Of a stretch of DNA of 64,000 nucleotides, positions 56,773 through 64,000 are shown one piece after another. The stretch lies in NCBI GenBank assembly GCA_963809765.1, contig CAWEKT010000003.1, positions 1,426,001 through 1,490,000 on the forward strand. Direction: 5' to 3'. The position numbers and the translations under genes are program-made. The notes under the pieces are model-generated. The model did not search any database, was not told the DNA's origin, and worked only from the letters and a program-made list of their open reading frames with translations. Positions within the stretch are counted from its first letter, which is position 1. Each line of letters opens with the position of its first letter. Origin of the DNA: JACVRM01 sp963809765 (GTDB taxonomy: Bacteria; Actinomycetota; Thermoleophilia; Gaiellales; Gaiellaceae).

Positions 56773-58187
56773 CAGCCATTGATGAGGAGACACAGGTCGT
56801 CGCCGGGATCGGCAACGACTACAAGTACGGCTTCCACGATCGCGAGGACTACTTCTTCAAGTCGGGCCGCGGCCTGACGCGTGAGGTGGTCGCGGACATC
56901 TCCGAGCAGAAGAACGAGCCGCAGTGGATGCGCGACCGGCGCCTGAAGGCGCTCGAGTACTTCGAGGCGCGCCCGCTGCCCACCTGGGGCGGCAACCTCG
57001 CGGACATCGACTTCGACGCGATGCACTACTACATCCGGCCGACCGAGAAGCAGGCCACCTCGTGGGAGGACCTGCCGCCGGACATCAAGAACACGTGGGA
57101 CCGCCTGGGCATCCCGGAGGCCGAGCGCAAGTTCCTCGCCGGCGTCGGCGCCCAGTACGAGTCCGAGGTCGTCTACCACAAGCTCCAGGAGCACCTCGAG
57201 TCACAGGGTGTGCTCTTCCTCGACATGGACTCGGGCCTGCGGGAGCACGAGGACATCGTCAAGCAGTACTTCGGCACGGTCATCCCGCCGAACGACAACA
57301 AGTTCGCGGCGCTGAACTCGGCCGTCTGGTCGGGCGGCTCGTTCATCTACGTGCCGCCCGGTGTGCGCATCGAGCAGCCGCTGCAGGCCTACTTCCGCAT
57401 CAACGCGGAGAACATGGGCCAGTTCGAGCGGACGCTGATCATCGTCGACGAGGACGCCTACGTGCACTACGTCGAGGGCTGCACGGCGCCGATCTACTCG
57501 TCCGACTCGCTGCACTCGGCCGTCGTCGAGATCATCGTCAAGCCTCGCGGCCGCTGCCGCTACACCACGATCCAGAACTGGTCGACGAACGTCTACAACC
57601 TCGTCACCAAGCGCGCGGTTGCGTACGAGGACGCCACCATGGAGTGGGTCGACGGCAACCTTGGCTCGAAGCTGACGATGAAGTACCCGGCGATCTGGCT
57701 GATGGGCGAAGGCGCGCACGGCGAGGTGCTCTCGATCGCCTTCGCGAACGAGGGGCAGCACCAGGACGCGGGCGGCAAGTGCGTGCACGTTGCGCCCAAC
57801 ACGACCTCGGTCATCACCTCGAAGTCGATCTCGAAGAACGGCGGCCGCTCGTCCTATCGCGGCCTGCTCGAGGTGGCCAAGGGGGCGCACGGGGCGAAGT
57901 CCAAGGTCGTCTGCGACGCGCTCATCCTCGACGAGGAGTCGCGCACCGACACCTACCCTTACATCCGCATCGACGAGAATGCCGTCGACATCGGCCACGA
58001 GGCGACCGTGTCGAAGATCGGCGAGGAGCAGCTCTTCTACCTGATGTCGCGCGGCCTGAACGAGGCCGAGGCGACCGCGATGATCGTCTCCGGCTTCGTC
58101 GAGCCGATCACGAAGGAGCTCCCGCTCGAGTACGCGGTCGAGATGAACCGCCTGATCCAGCTGCAGATGGAAGGGTCGGTTGGCTAG
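56769..58187 (+). CDS. sufB: Fe-S scaffold SufB
   Basis: 472 residues from GTG 56769. YKYGFHDREDYFFKSGRGL and REVVADISEQKNEPQWM at the start; SGGSFIYVPPGVRIEQPLQA, YVEGCTAPIYSSDSLHSAV and DAGGKCVHVAPNTTSVITSK are the beta-helix core where the cluster is built; EQLFYLMSRGLNEAEATAMI near the end. Core of the SufBCD scaffold. The stop lies inside the first VOC gene (8-base overlap), so translation is coupled to the VOC block. Confidence 0.96.
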   Translation: MTAIDEETQVVAGIGNDYKYGFHDREDYFFKSGRGLTREVVADISEQKNEPQWMRDRRLKALEYFEARPLPTWGGNLADIDFDAMHYYIRPTEKQATSWEDLPPDIKNTWDRLGIPEAERKFLAGVGAQYESEVVYHKLQEHLESQGVLFLDMDSGLREHEDIVKQYFGTVIPPNDNKFAALNSAVWSGGSFIYVPPGVRIEQPLQAYFRINAENMGQFERTLIIVDEDAYVHYVEGCTAPIYSSDSLHSAVVEIIVKPRGRCRYTTIQNWSTNVYNLVTKRAVAYEDATMEWVDGNLGSKLTMKYPAIWLMGEGAHGEVLSIAFANEGQHQDAGGKCVHVAPNTTSVITSKSISKNGGRSSYRGLLEVAKGAHGAKSKVVCDALILDEESRTDTYPYIRIDENAVDIGHEATVSKIGEEQLFYLMSRGLNEAEATAMIVSGFVEPITKELPLEYAVEMNRLIQLQMEGSVG

Positions 58188-58560
58188 TGCGATCGCGGGC
58201 GTCGACCTGGTCGGCGTACCGTCGCAGGACTCAGAGCGGTCGCGCCGGTTCTACATCGAGACGCTCGGCCTAAGGCCGGACGAGCACTCGGCGTACGAGT
58301 TCTGGGTCGGCACCACCTGCTTCGGGATCTGGGAGCCCGCCAGGTTCGGCGGCGAGTTCACTCCGCAGCCGAACGGCATCGCGCTCTTCCACGTTGACGA
58401 CGTCGCGGCTGCCCGCGCCGAGCTCGAGGCGCAGGGCGTCCAGTTCGACGGGGAGACGTTCGACACCGGCGTCTGCCACATGGCCACGTTCTTCGACCCG
58501 GACGGAAACCGCCTCCTGCTGCACAAGCGCTACGCCCCGTACGCGGACGACGCGTCATGA
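58180..58560 (+). CDS. VOC-family (glyoxalase-fold) protein 1 of 6
   Basis: 126 residues from a TTG/GTG-type start at 58180, inside the end of sufB. VDLVGVPSQDSERSRRFYIE is strand 1 and helix 1 of the vicinal-oxygen-chelate fold; DDVAAARAELEAQGVQFDGE and FFDPDGNRLLLHKRYAPY are the second half. The first-strand metal His of glyoxalases is replaced (VDLVGV). Most divergent of the six, with a Trp/Phe-rich centre (EFWVGTTCFGIWEP). Substrate unknown. 4-base overlap with the next gene. Confidence 0.88.
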   Translation: MASAIAGVDLVGVPSQDSERSRRFYIETLGLRPDEHSAYEFWVGTTCFGIWEPARFGGEFTPQPNGIALFHVDDVAAARAELEAQGVQFDGETFDTGVCHMATFFDPDGNRLLLHKRYAPYADDAS

Positions 58561-58946
58561 TCGGCATCGAGCGCGTCGACTACGTCCGAGTTCCCGTCAC
58601 GGACATCGAGCAGGCGAAGCACTTCTACGGCGAGCTGCTCGGGCTCGAGCAGAGCCCGAACTCGCCGGCCGACGACTGGGTCGAGTACGAGGCCGGCAAC
58701 GTCACCCTGGCGGTGATGACGCCGCACACGCACGAGTACGAGTTCACGCCGCTGCCGCCTGGGACGCTCGCGTTCCGGGTCGCGGACGTCGCGGCTGCGC
58801 GTGAGCGGCTGGTCGCCGCCGGCATCGAGGTCAACGACATGTGGGACTCCGGCAAGTGCCAAGGCGCCGGCTTGAGCGATCCCGACGGCAACCGCATCCT
58901 CCTGCACCACCGCTACGCGCCGTACCCCGACGGCAGCACGCCGTGA
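58557..58946 (+). CDS. VOC-family protein 2 of 6
   Basis: 129 residues from ATG 58557, overlapping protein 1 by 4 bases. VDYVRVPVTDIEQAKHFYGE, VEYEAGNVTLAVMTP, RVADVAAARERLVAAGIEV, GLSDPDGNRILLHHRYAPYP. Same length and motif order as neighbours. One VOC domain of two beta-alpha-beta-beta-beta modules, expected to dimerise. Confidence 0.9.
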   Translation: MIGIERVDYVRVPVTDIEQAKHFYGELLGLEQSPNSPADDWVEYEAGNVTLAVMTPHTHEYEFTPLPPGTLAFRVADVAAARERLVAAGIEVNDMWDSGKCQGAGLSDPDGNRILLHHRYAPYPDGSTP

Positions 58947-59302
58947 AGGTCGAGCGGGTCGACTTCGTCTCCGTCCTCACGCAGGACATCGCCCGCGCGA
59001 AGCGCTTCTACGCGGAGACGCTCGGGCTGCCGATCGAGACCGAGGGCGAGCACGACATGGAGTTCACGCTTGGCCAGGTGACGCTCGACGTGTTCGACCC
59101 GTCGAGCATCGGCGAGGCGTTCGCCCCCTCGCCGGCCGGGTTCGCGATCCGCGTGCCGGATGTCGATGCCGCGCGCGCCGAGCTCGAGGCCAAGGGTGTG
59201 GAGTTTCAGGGCGAGACGATCGAGACCGGCGTCTGCCGGATGGCCTTCTTCAAGGACCCCGACGGCAACGCGCTCATCCTGCACAGGAGGTTCGACGCAT
59301 GA
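58943..59302 (+). CDS. VOC-family protein 3 of 6
   Basis: 119 residues from GTG 58943 (GTGA overlap with protein 2). VDFVSVLTQDIARAKRFYAE, FTLGQVTLDVFDPSSIG, RVPDVDAARAELEAKGVEFQ, FFKDPDGNALILHRRFDA. Lacks the YAPYPDGS-like tail of its neighbours. Confidence 0.9.
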   Translation: MKVERVDFVSVLTQDIARAKRFYAETLGLPIETEGEHDMEFTLGQVTLDVFDPSSIGEAFAPSPAGFAIRVPDVDAARAELEAKGVEFQGETIETGVCRMAFFKDPDGNALILHRRFDA

Positions 59303-59688
59303 TCGAGGCACAGCGAGTCGACTTCGTCGCCATCCCGACCCAGGACCGCGCCCGGGCGGAGGCGTTCTACGCCGACACGCTCGGCCTGCGGAAGAACCCG
59401 AACTCGACGGACACGTGGGTCGAGTTCGAGACCGGGAACGTCACGCTCGCACTGGTCGAGCCGGAGAAGTTCGGGATGGACTTCGACCCACTTCCCTTCG
59501 GCGCCATCGCGATCCGGGTTCCCGACGTGGCGGAGGCGAGGCGGCGGCTCGAGGAAGTGGGCATCGAGGTCAAGGGCGATACCTGGGACTCCGGGGTCTG
59601 CAACGGTGCCGCGTTCCAGGACACCGAGGGCAACGGCCTGCTCATCCACCACCGCTATGCGCCCTACCTCGACGGGAGCGAGCCGTGA
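59299..59688 (+). CDS. VOC-family protein 4 of 6
   Basis: 129 residues from ATG 59299 (ATGA overlap). VDFVAIPTQDRARAEAFYAD, WVEFETGNVTLALVEPEKFG, AIRVPDVAEARRRLEEVGIE, FQDTEGNGLLIHHRYAPYLD. The usual DPDGN is DTEGN here. Closest in sequence to proteins 2 and 5, suggesting local duplication. Confidence 0.9.
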   Translation: MIEAQRVDFVAIPTQDRARAEAFYADTLGLRKNPNSTDTWVEFETGNVTLALVEPEKFGMDFDPLPFGAIAIRVPDVAEARRRLEEVGIEVKGDTWDSGVCNGAAFQDTEGNGLLIHHRYAPYLDGSEP

Positions 59689-60074
59689 TCAACGTCGAGC
59701 GCACCGACTTCGTTGCCGTCATGACCGAGGATGTCGAGCGCTCGATCCGGTTCTACGGGGAGACGCTCGGGCTGCAGCGCAACGACAAGGCGCATGAGGA
59801 CTGGCCCGAGTTCGAGACCGGCAACGTCACGCTCGCGCTCGTCCCGATCCAGCAGGTCGGCCGTGACGAGGTGATTCCCAACCGCTCGCCGATCGCCTTC
59901 CGCGTCGCCGACGTCGAGGAGGCGAGGCGGAAGCTCGAGGAGGCGGGCGTCGAGTTCTTCAACGACACCCTCGACTCGGGCGTCTGCCATCTGGCCTTCT
60001 TCCGCGACCCGGACGGAAACGCCCTCTGCCTCCACCACCGGTATGCGGCTTACGCCGACGGCAGCCTGCCCTGA
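59685..60074 (+). CDS. VOC-family protein 5 of 6
   Basis: 129 residues from GTG 59685 (GTGA overlap with protein 4). RTDFVAVMTEDVERSIRFYG, PEFETGNVTLALVPIQQVG, RVADVEEARRKLEEAGVEFF, FFRDPDGNALCLHHRYAAYA. The next gene starts one base after its stop, so this junction is adjacent rather than overlapping. Confidence 0.9.
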   Translation: MINVERTDFVAVMTEDVERSIRFYGETLGLQRNDKAHEDWPEFETGNVTLALVPIQQVGRDEVIPNRSPIAFRVADVEEARRKLEEAGVEFFNDTLDSGVCHLAFFRDPDGNALCLHHRYAAYADGSLP

Positions 60075-60075
60075 G

Positions 60076-60444
60076 ATGCAGATCGAGCAGGTGGACTTCG
60101 TCTCTCTTCCGACCCGCGATCTTGCCCGGGCGACGACGTGGTACCGGAACGTCCTCGGCCTGCCCGAGAGCGACTACTCCGACGGCGAGGTGGAGGCTCC
60201 GAACGTGACGCTCTCGTTCTGGAACCCCGAGGAGCAGGGGGAGACATTCGTCGCCAACGAGAACGGGGTTGCACTGCGGGTCGGCGACGTTCATGAAGCC
60301 GTCGAGGAGGCTCGGGTGGCCGGCGCGGAGGTGATCGGCATCCAGGACTCGGGGGTCTGCCACATGGGCTTCGTCAAGGATCCCGACGGCAACGTGCTCA
60401 TCCTCCATCGCCGCTATGTGCCGAGGGAGCGCCGTGCGGGCTGA
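60076..60444 (+). CDS. VOC-family protein 6 of 6
   Basis: 122 residues from ATG 60076. QIEQVDFVSLPTRDLARATT, EAPNVTLSFWNPEEQGETF, GVALRVGDVHEAVEEARVAG, FVKDPDGNVLILHRRYVP. Its last 11 bases overlap the start of sufD, so the VOC block is translationally joined to sufD as well as to sufB. Confidence 0.9.
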   Translation: MQIEQVDFVSLPTRDLARATTWYRNVLGLPESDYSDGEVEAPNVTLSFWNPEEQGETFVANENGVALRVGDVHEAVEEARVAGAEVIGIQDSGVCHMGFVKDPDGNVLILHRRYVPRERRAG

Positions 60445-61612
60445 CTTGCTCGAGCGCTACCGGGCGCTGCCGCTGCCGACGACCACGGACGAGCCGTGGC
60501 GCTTCACCGACCTGCGGGGCTTCGACCCCGAAACCTTCGCCGGCAACGGCGACGCTGGTGCAAAGGCGGCCGGAGCCGCATCCGAAGGCGCGATGCTCGA
60601 GATCGACGTCGCCGGGCTCGCGACGATGGATGCCGACGGCATCACGATCGAACGTGCGCCCGACGGCATCCGCTTCGAGCCCCTCCGCGATCACGAGCGG
60701 CTCGGCACCCTCGTCGGCTCCGACGAGAAGTTTGCCGCCCACAACGCCGCGTCCTGGGAGCACGGCCTGCTCGTCCACGTGCCGAAGGGCGTCGAGCTCG
60801 AGCAGCCGCTCTACGTGCGGATCGCCAACCCGCCCGACGGCGGCGCGCGCTTCTGGCGCCTGCTGGTCGTCGGCGAGGAGGGCAGCCGCTTCAGCGTCAT
60901 CGAGGAGTTCGCAGGGGCGGACCCGGACGTCGCCGGCTACTCGAACGCAGTCGTGGAGCTCTTCGTGGAGCAGGCCGCGAAGGTCGAGTACGTCAGCATC
61001 CAGAACCTCGCGCGCGAGACCTGGCACTTCGCATCGCACCGTGCGCGGGTCGGGCGTGACGCCGAGCTCGACTGGGTCGCCGGCGGCTTCGGCTCGAAGA
61101 AGGGCAAGGTGCGGATCGAGAACGATCTCGCCGGCCAGGGCGCGACCTCGCGCGTGACCGGCGCCTACTTCGCCGACGGCAACCAGCACCTCGACTTCGA
61201 CACCTTCCAGGCGCATCTGGCGCCGAACACGACCTCCGACTTCGCCTTCAAGGGCGCCCTGCGCGACCGGGCGACGACCGTCTGGCGCGGGATGATCAAG
61301 GTCGAGAAGGCCGCGCAGAAGACGAACGCGTACCAGGAGAACCGCAACCTGCTCCTGTCGCCGAGGGCGCATGCGGACTCGATCCCCGGCCTCGAGATCG
61401 AGGCCAACGACGTGCGCTGTACCCACGGGGCTACGATCGGCCAGGTCGACCGCGAGCAGCTCTTCTACCTGATGGCCCGCGGGCTCTCCCGCGGCGAGGC
61501 CGAGCGGCTGATCGTGCGCGGCTTCTTCGCCGACGTGCTCGACCGGATCGCGCTCGACCCGGTGCGCGAGGCGCTCGGCGCCGCGCTCGAGGCGCGGATC
61601 CCGCAGGCGTAG
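60434..61612 (+). CDS. sufD: Fe-S assembly protein SufD
   Basis: 392 residues from GTG 60434, chosen over ATG 60416 because GAGGGAG lies 5 bases upstream. LPLPTTTDEPWRFTDLRGFD is the conserved start; YSNAVVELFVEQAAKVEYVS, HLDFDTFQAHLAPNTTSDFA, NLLLSPRAHADSIPGLEIEA and GATIGQVDREQLFYLMARGL are the beta-helix and C-terminal family motifs. Partners SufB and SufC. No sufS, sufU or sufA gene follows in the window. Confidence 0.95.
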   Translation: MRADLLERYRALPLPTTTDEPWRFTDLRGFDPETFAGNGDAGAKAAGAASEGAMLEIDVAGLATMDADGITIERAPDGIRFEPLRDHERLGTLVGSDEKFAAHNAASWEHGLLVHVPKGVELEQPLYVRIANPPDGGARFWRLLVVGEEGSRFSVIEEFAGADPDVAGYSNAVVELFVEQAAKVEYVSIQNLARETWHFASHRARVGRDAELDWVAGGFGSKKGKVRIENDLAGQGATSRVTGAYFADGNQHLDFDTFQAHLAPNTTSDFAFKGALRDRATTVWRGMIKVEKAAQKTNAYQENRNLLLSPRAHADSIPGLEIEANDVRCTHGATIGQVDREQLFYLMARGLSRGEAERLIVRGFFADVLDRIALDPVREALGAALEARIPQA

Positions 61613-61842
61613 CGGGCTCCAGGGCCCCAGCAGCGTCTGCACCGGGAGCACGCCCGGTGGCAGCGCCGCGGCCGTGCCGCTCGGCTGTGCATGTGCCTTC
61701 GGCACGACGCTGGCTCGCCGGGCACCTTGCGGACAGTCCTAGGCCGTTCCCGGCCGGACCTGTCCTGTGCCGCAGGGGTCGCGCTCGAGCCGGACGCGCG
61801 ATGCCTGGCAGCCGGCGACTGAGCGAGCACAGCGACGAGGCG

Positions 61843-62455
61843 TCAGGTCGCGAGAGGCGCGTCGAGGGCGACGTGCCGGCACTGCGGCAACACGCTCGAG
61901 CCAGCTGCGGATGGCCGGATGCGGCTCGAGGTCGAACCCGCCCTCGTCCGCGGCGTGCGTGTACGCGTAGAGGGCGATGTCCGCGAGAGTCATCGAGCTG
62001 CCGGCGAACCACTCGCGGCCCACACCGAGGTGGCGCTCCATCGCGCCGAGCGCCTTCACGCCGCGCTTGGCAAGCTCATCACGCCGCGCCTCCCACCACT
62101 CGGGCTTCCCCGAGTACGTCTTCAGGAAGCGGGCCACGGCGATCGCCGGCTCGTGCTCGTACTGCTCCCAGAAGAGCCACTGGAACATCTGGGCGCGCTC
62201 GTAGGCGTCCACGGGCACGAACCGGGTGCCCTCGCCGAGGTAGCAGATGATGGCGTTCGACTCTGCGAGCGGGCGGCCGTCGTCCAGCACCAGTACCGGC
62301 ACGCGCCGGGTCGGGCTGAGCTCGGCGAGCTCGTCCCGCGCCGCCGAGCGGTCGATGACGTCGACCGCGTGCGTCTCGTAGGGCAGCCCGAGATGCGCGG
62401 CAAGCAGGCGCACCTTGTAACAGTTGCCCGACACCTGGCTGTTGTAGAGGAGCAC
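61843..62455 (-). CDS. Glutathione S-transferase family protein (frameshift near the end)
   Basis: About 204 residues. Thioredoxin-like N domain: MLLYNSQVSGNCYKVRLLAA (Ser of the GST active site), ELSPTRRVPVLVLDDGRPLA with the cis-Pro and ESNAIICYLGEGT. Helical C domain WFAGSSMTLADIALYAYTHA. A single indel near 61880 extends the open frame to 61739; without it the protein ends VALDAPLAT at 61843. Since most actinobacteria lack glutathione, the thiol partner is uncertain. Confidence 0.88.
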
Positions 62456-62494
62456 GGCGAGAGTCTCGTCGATCGCGCGCGCTAGCGTGCCGCG

Positions 62495-63064
62495 ATGGGA
62501 ACCGAGCGCGAGCGGATGGTCGCCGGTGAGCCGTACGACCCGGGCGATCCGGAGCTTCGGGAAGCGCGGGCCAGAGCCCGAGCGCTCACTGCCCGGTACA
62601 ACGCGACGCGCCAGGAGGACGTCTCGGAGCGCCGAGCTCTTCTCGAGGAGCTCCTCGGTCAGGCCGGCGACGGTGTCTCGATCGAGCCGCCGTTCTTCTG
62701 CGACTACGGCTGGAACATCTCGCTCGAGGACGGCGTGTTCCTGAACTTCAACTGCGTCGTGCTCGACGTGGCGCCGGTTCGAATCGGGGCGCTGACACAG
62801 ATCGGTCCTGGCGTGCAGATCAGCTCAGCCACGCATCCGACCGACCCGCGCGAGCGCGAGCGTGGCGTCGAGTACGGCCGCGCGGTCGAGATCGGGCGCA
62901 ACGTCTGGGTCGGGGCCGGCGCCGTGCTCGGACCGGGTGTCACGGTGGGCGACGACACGGTCGTCGGGGCAGGGAGCGTGGTCGTTCGCGACCTGCCCGC
63001 GGGGGTCGTCGCCGTGGGCAACCCCTGCCGCCCTATCAGGAAGCACTCGTCCGCGCGGGTCTGA
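62495..63064 (+). CDS. Maltose/galactoside O-acetyltransferase family (left-handed beta-helix)
   Basis: 189 residues. N-terminal Mac domain (MVAGEPYDPGDPELREARAR) then hexapeptide repeats forming a left-handed beta-helix: FNFNCVVLDVAPVRIGALTQ, IGRNVWVGAGAVLGPGVTVG, DDTVVGAGSVVVRDLPAGVV. Catalytic His in SSATHPTD. Transfers acetyl from acetyl-CoA to a sugar. Divergent from the GST gene, with 39 bases between the starts. Confidence 0.93.
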   Translation: MGTERERMVAGEPYDPGDPELREARARARALTARYNATRQEDVSERRALLEELLGQAGDGVSIEPPFFCDYGWNISLEDGVFLNFNCVVLDVAPVRIGALTQIGPGVQISSATHPTDPRERERGVEYGRAVEIGRNVWVGAGAVLGPGVTVGDDTVVGAGSVVVRDLPAGVVAVGNPCRPIRKHSSARV

Positions 63065-63106
63065 CCACCGTACGCCGATGCGGCGTCGACGGCGGTGCGG
63101 CGCGAC

Positions 63107-63328
63107 CTAGCGGTGCCGGTAGACGATCCGGCCGCGCGTCAGGTCGTACGGCGAGATCTCGATGCGCACACGGTCGCCGGGATTGATGCGGATGCGGTAG
63201 CGGCGCATCTTCCCGGCCGTGTAGCCGGTGGCCTCGTGCCCGTTGTCGAGCAGGACCTTGAACATCCCGTTCGGGAAGGCCTCGACGACCTCACCCTCGA
63301 ACTCGATCTTCTCTTCCTTGGTGGCGAT
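63107..63328 (-). CDS. infA: Translation initiation factor IF-1 with ATC start
   Basis: 73 residues reading (M)ATKEEKIEFEGEVVEAF...MFKVLLDNGHEATGYTAGKM...NPGDRVRIEISPYDLTRGRI. Length and every family block match IF-1, which binds the A site of the 30S subunit. There is no ATG, GTG or TTG in frame upstream. The frame opens with ATC at 63326-63328, set 5 bases after a perfect AAAGGAGG. Initiation at ATC, or a G-to-C base error, is required. HEATGYTAGKM differs from the usual HEVLAHISGKM, so it may be a second IF-1. Follows the cold-shock gene on the same strand. Confidence 0.88.
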   Translation of the reverse strand: MATKEEKIEFEGEVVEAFPNGMFKVLLDNGHEATGYTAGKMRRYRIRINPGDRVRIEISPYDLTRGRIVYRHR

Positions 63329-63359
63329 AGCTCCCTCCTTTCCTCGCCGTTGATGGTGC

Positions 63360-63393
63360 GAGGCGCGCGCCGGTTTCGGCCGGCGCGCGCCTC
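63360..63393 (-). promoter_or_regulatory. Perfect 14-base hairpin between the cold-shock gene and infA
   Basis: GAGGCGCGCGCCGG and CCGGCGCGCGCCTC pair without a mismatch around CCGAAA (minus strand). It lies 13 bases after the cold-shock stop and about 30 before infA. No T run follows. Could end the cold-shock transcript or act as an attenuator or RNA thermosensor-like element in front of infA. Confidence 0.7.
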
Positions 63394-63406
63394 GGAAGCT
63401 GGGGGA

Positions 63407-63613
63407 CTAGCCCACCTGGACGACGTTCGTCGCCACGGGGCCCTTCTCGCCCTCGGCCGGCTCGTACTCGACCTTGGCGCCTTCGACCAGGGTCTTGAAG
63501 CCCTCGCCGGCCACGTTGCTGAAGTGCACGAAGAGGTCCTTCCCGCCGTCCTCCGGCGTGATGAACCCGAAGCCCTTCGAGTCGTTGAACCATTTGACGG
63601 TCCCTGTTGCCAT
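63407..63613 (-). CDS. csp: Cold-shock protein
   Basis: 68 residues from ATG 63613, after a perfect AAGGAGGTG. OB-fold RNA-binding protein with RNP1 KGFGFIT and RNP2 LFVHFS, complete and of normal length. Acts as an RNA chaperone and is often induced by cold. infA follows behind a hairpin. Confidence 0.96.
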   Translation of the reverse strand: MATGTVKWFNDSKGFGFITPEDGGKDLFVHFSNVAGEGFKTLVEGAKVEYEPAEGEKGPVATNVVQVG

Positions 63614-63741
63614 ACAACACACCTCCTTCCCGGTGTATCACGAACGGGTTGGAGGCCAGGGGCCAGCCGAACTCGCTCTATCTGCGCGGCACGGTAGCAC
63701 CGTCGCCCAGTCGCTGTGGCGGGTGGAACTAGGCTGTTTCA

Positions 63742-64000
63742 GTGTCGTCACGAACCCTTGCGTTGATCGTCAACCCGCGGGCGAGCCGCGTGGACGACGA
63801 GACGACCGCCGCCGTGCAGCGCGCGCTCGGCCGAGTGGCCTCTGTGACGACCATGCAGACGGAGCGGCCGGGGCACGCGGCGGAGCTCGCCGGTGTGCTG
63901 CGCGGAGACCTGGACGCGGTGGTGGTCTTCTCCGGCGACGGCGGCTTCAACGAGGTGCTGAACGGCCTGCGCGACCCCGTCCCGGTCGGCTTCGTGCCGG
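63742..64000 (+). CDS. Diacylglycerol/lipid kinase family protein, partial
   Basis: GTG 63742 opens SSRTLALIVNPRASRVDDET, the start of the DAGK catalytic domain (IVNP). Further on, AVVVFSGDGGFNEVLNGL holds the ATP-binding loop, with GGFNEV in place of the more usual GTxNEV. 86 residues are visible and the gene runs off the right edge. Phosphorylates a lipid such as diacylglycerol; substrate not readable. Confidence 0.88.
   Translation, partial: MSSRTLALIVNPRASRVDDETTAAVQRALGRVASVTTMQTERPGHAAELAGVLRGDLDAVVVFSGDGGFNEVLNGLRDPVPVGFVP

Overview
The window is a 64-kb piece of high-GC chromosome. Strong Shine-Dalgarno sites, frequent GTG starts, an A2-type caa3 oxidase, a SufC-SufB-SufD operon without SufA or SufE, a DUF6458 protein and AfsR/LuxR-type regulators fit a deep-branching actinobacterium of the Thermoleophilia type (Gaiellales/Solirubrobacterales). 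This placement is inference from gene content; no 16S gene is present.

Layout. 1-2.5 kb: a partial zinc-ribbon gene, a lysine-rich secreted protein overlapping a sortase, and a secreted protein. 2.57-7.84 kb: a segment bounded by two ~200-bp direct repeats, each holding the 3' part of a tRNA-Lys gene. It contains a secreted protein, an N,N-dimethylformamidase-like protein and an AfsR-type regulator, all frameshifted. 8.1-19 kb: a redox/dormancy-like cluster (zinc alcohol dehydrogenase, membrane protein, FAD oxidoreductase, CBS protein, copper nitrite-reductase-like protein, GNAT/ADP-forming acyl-CoA synthetase) ending in a GAF histidine kinase and a NarL-type regulator. Three of its transcription units share a 15-bp palindrome. 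19.3-26.4 kb: diguanylate cyclase, intact tRNA-Lys(CUU), DedA, glutamine amidotransferase, MFS, DUF2231, M23 peptidase, histidine kinase, DUF6458. 27-32 kb: caa3 oxidase operon with ANETVGG-module proteins interleaved. 32.4-37.3 kb: tandem peptide-binding proteins and a cyclase-propeller protein. 37.4-39.4 kb: diheme cytochrome c, STAS protein, TPR protein. 39.5-54.1 kb: a polyamine island with an amine oxidase, two complete PotABCD transporters, two class III aminotransferases, an aldehyde dehydrogenase and an Lrp regulator. 54.1-55.8 kb: a secreted protein, tatC and tatA. 56-61.6 kb: sufC-sufB, six tandem VOC (glyoxalase-fold) genes, then sufD, nearly all translationally overlapping. 61.8-64 kb: glutathione S-transferase, acetyltransferase, infA with an ATC start downstream of a cold-shock gene, and a partial lipid kinase.

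The most unusual feature is the block of six VOC paralogs inside the Fe-S assembly operon. Next are the repeated palindrome of the redox cluster, the tRNA-tail repeats, the ATC-initiated infA behind a long perfect hairpin, and the scarred array of binding-protein paralogs. Many genes between about 3 and 16.6 kb need frame changes every 100-200 bases, mostly explained by single extra bases. This looks more like insertion errors in the assembly than biological decay, so those genes are described as reconstructed from several frames.
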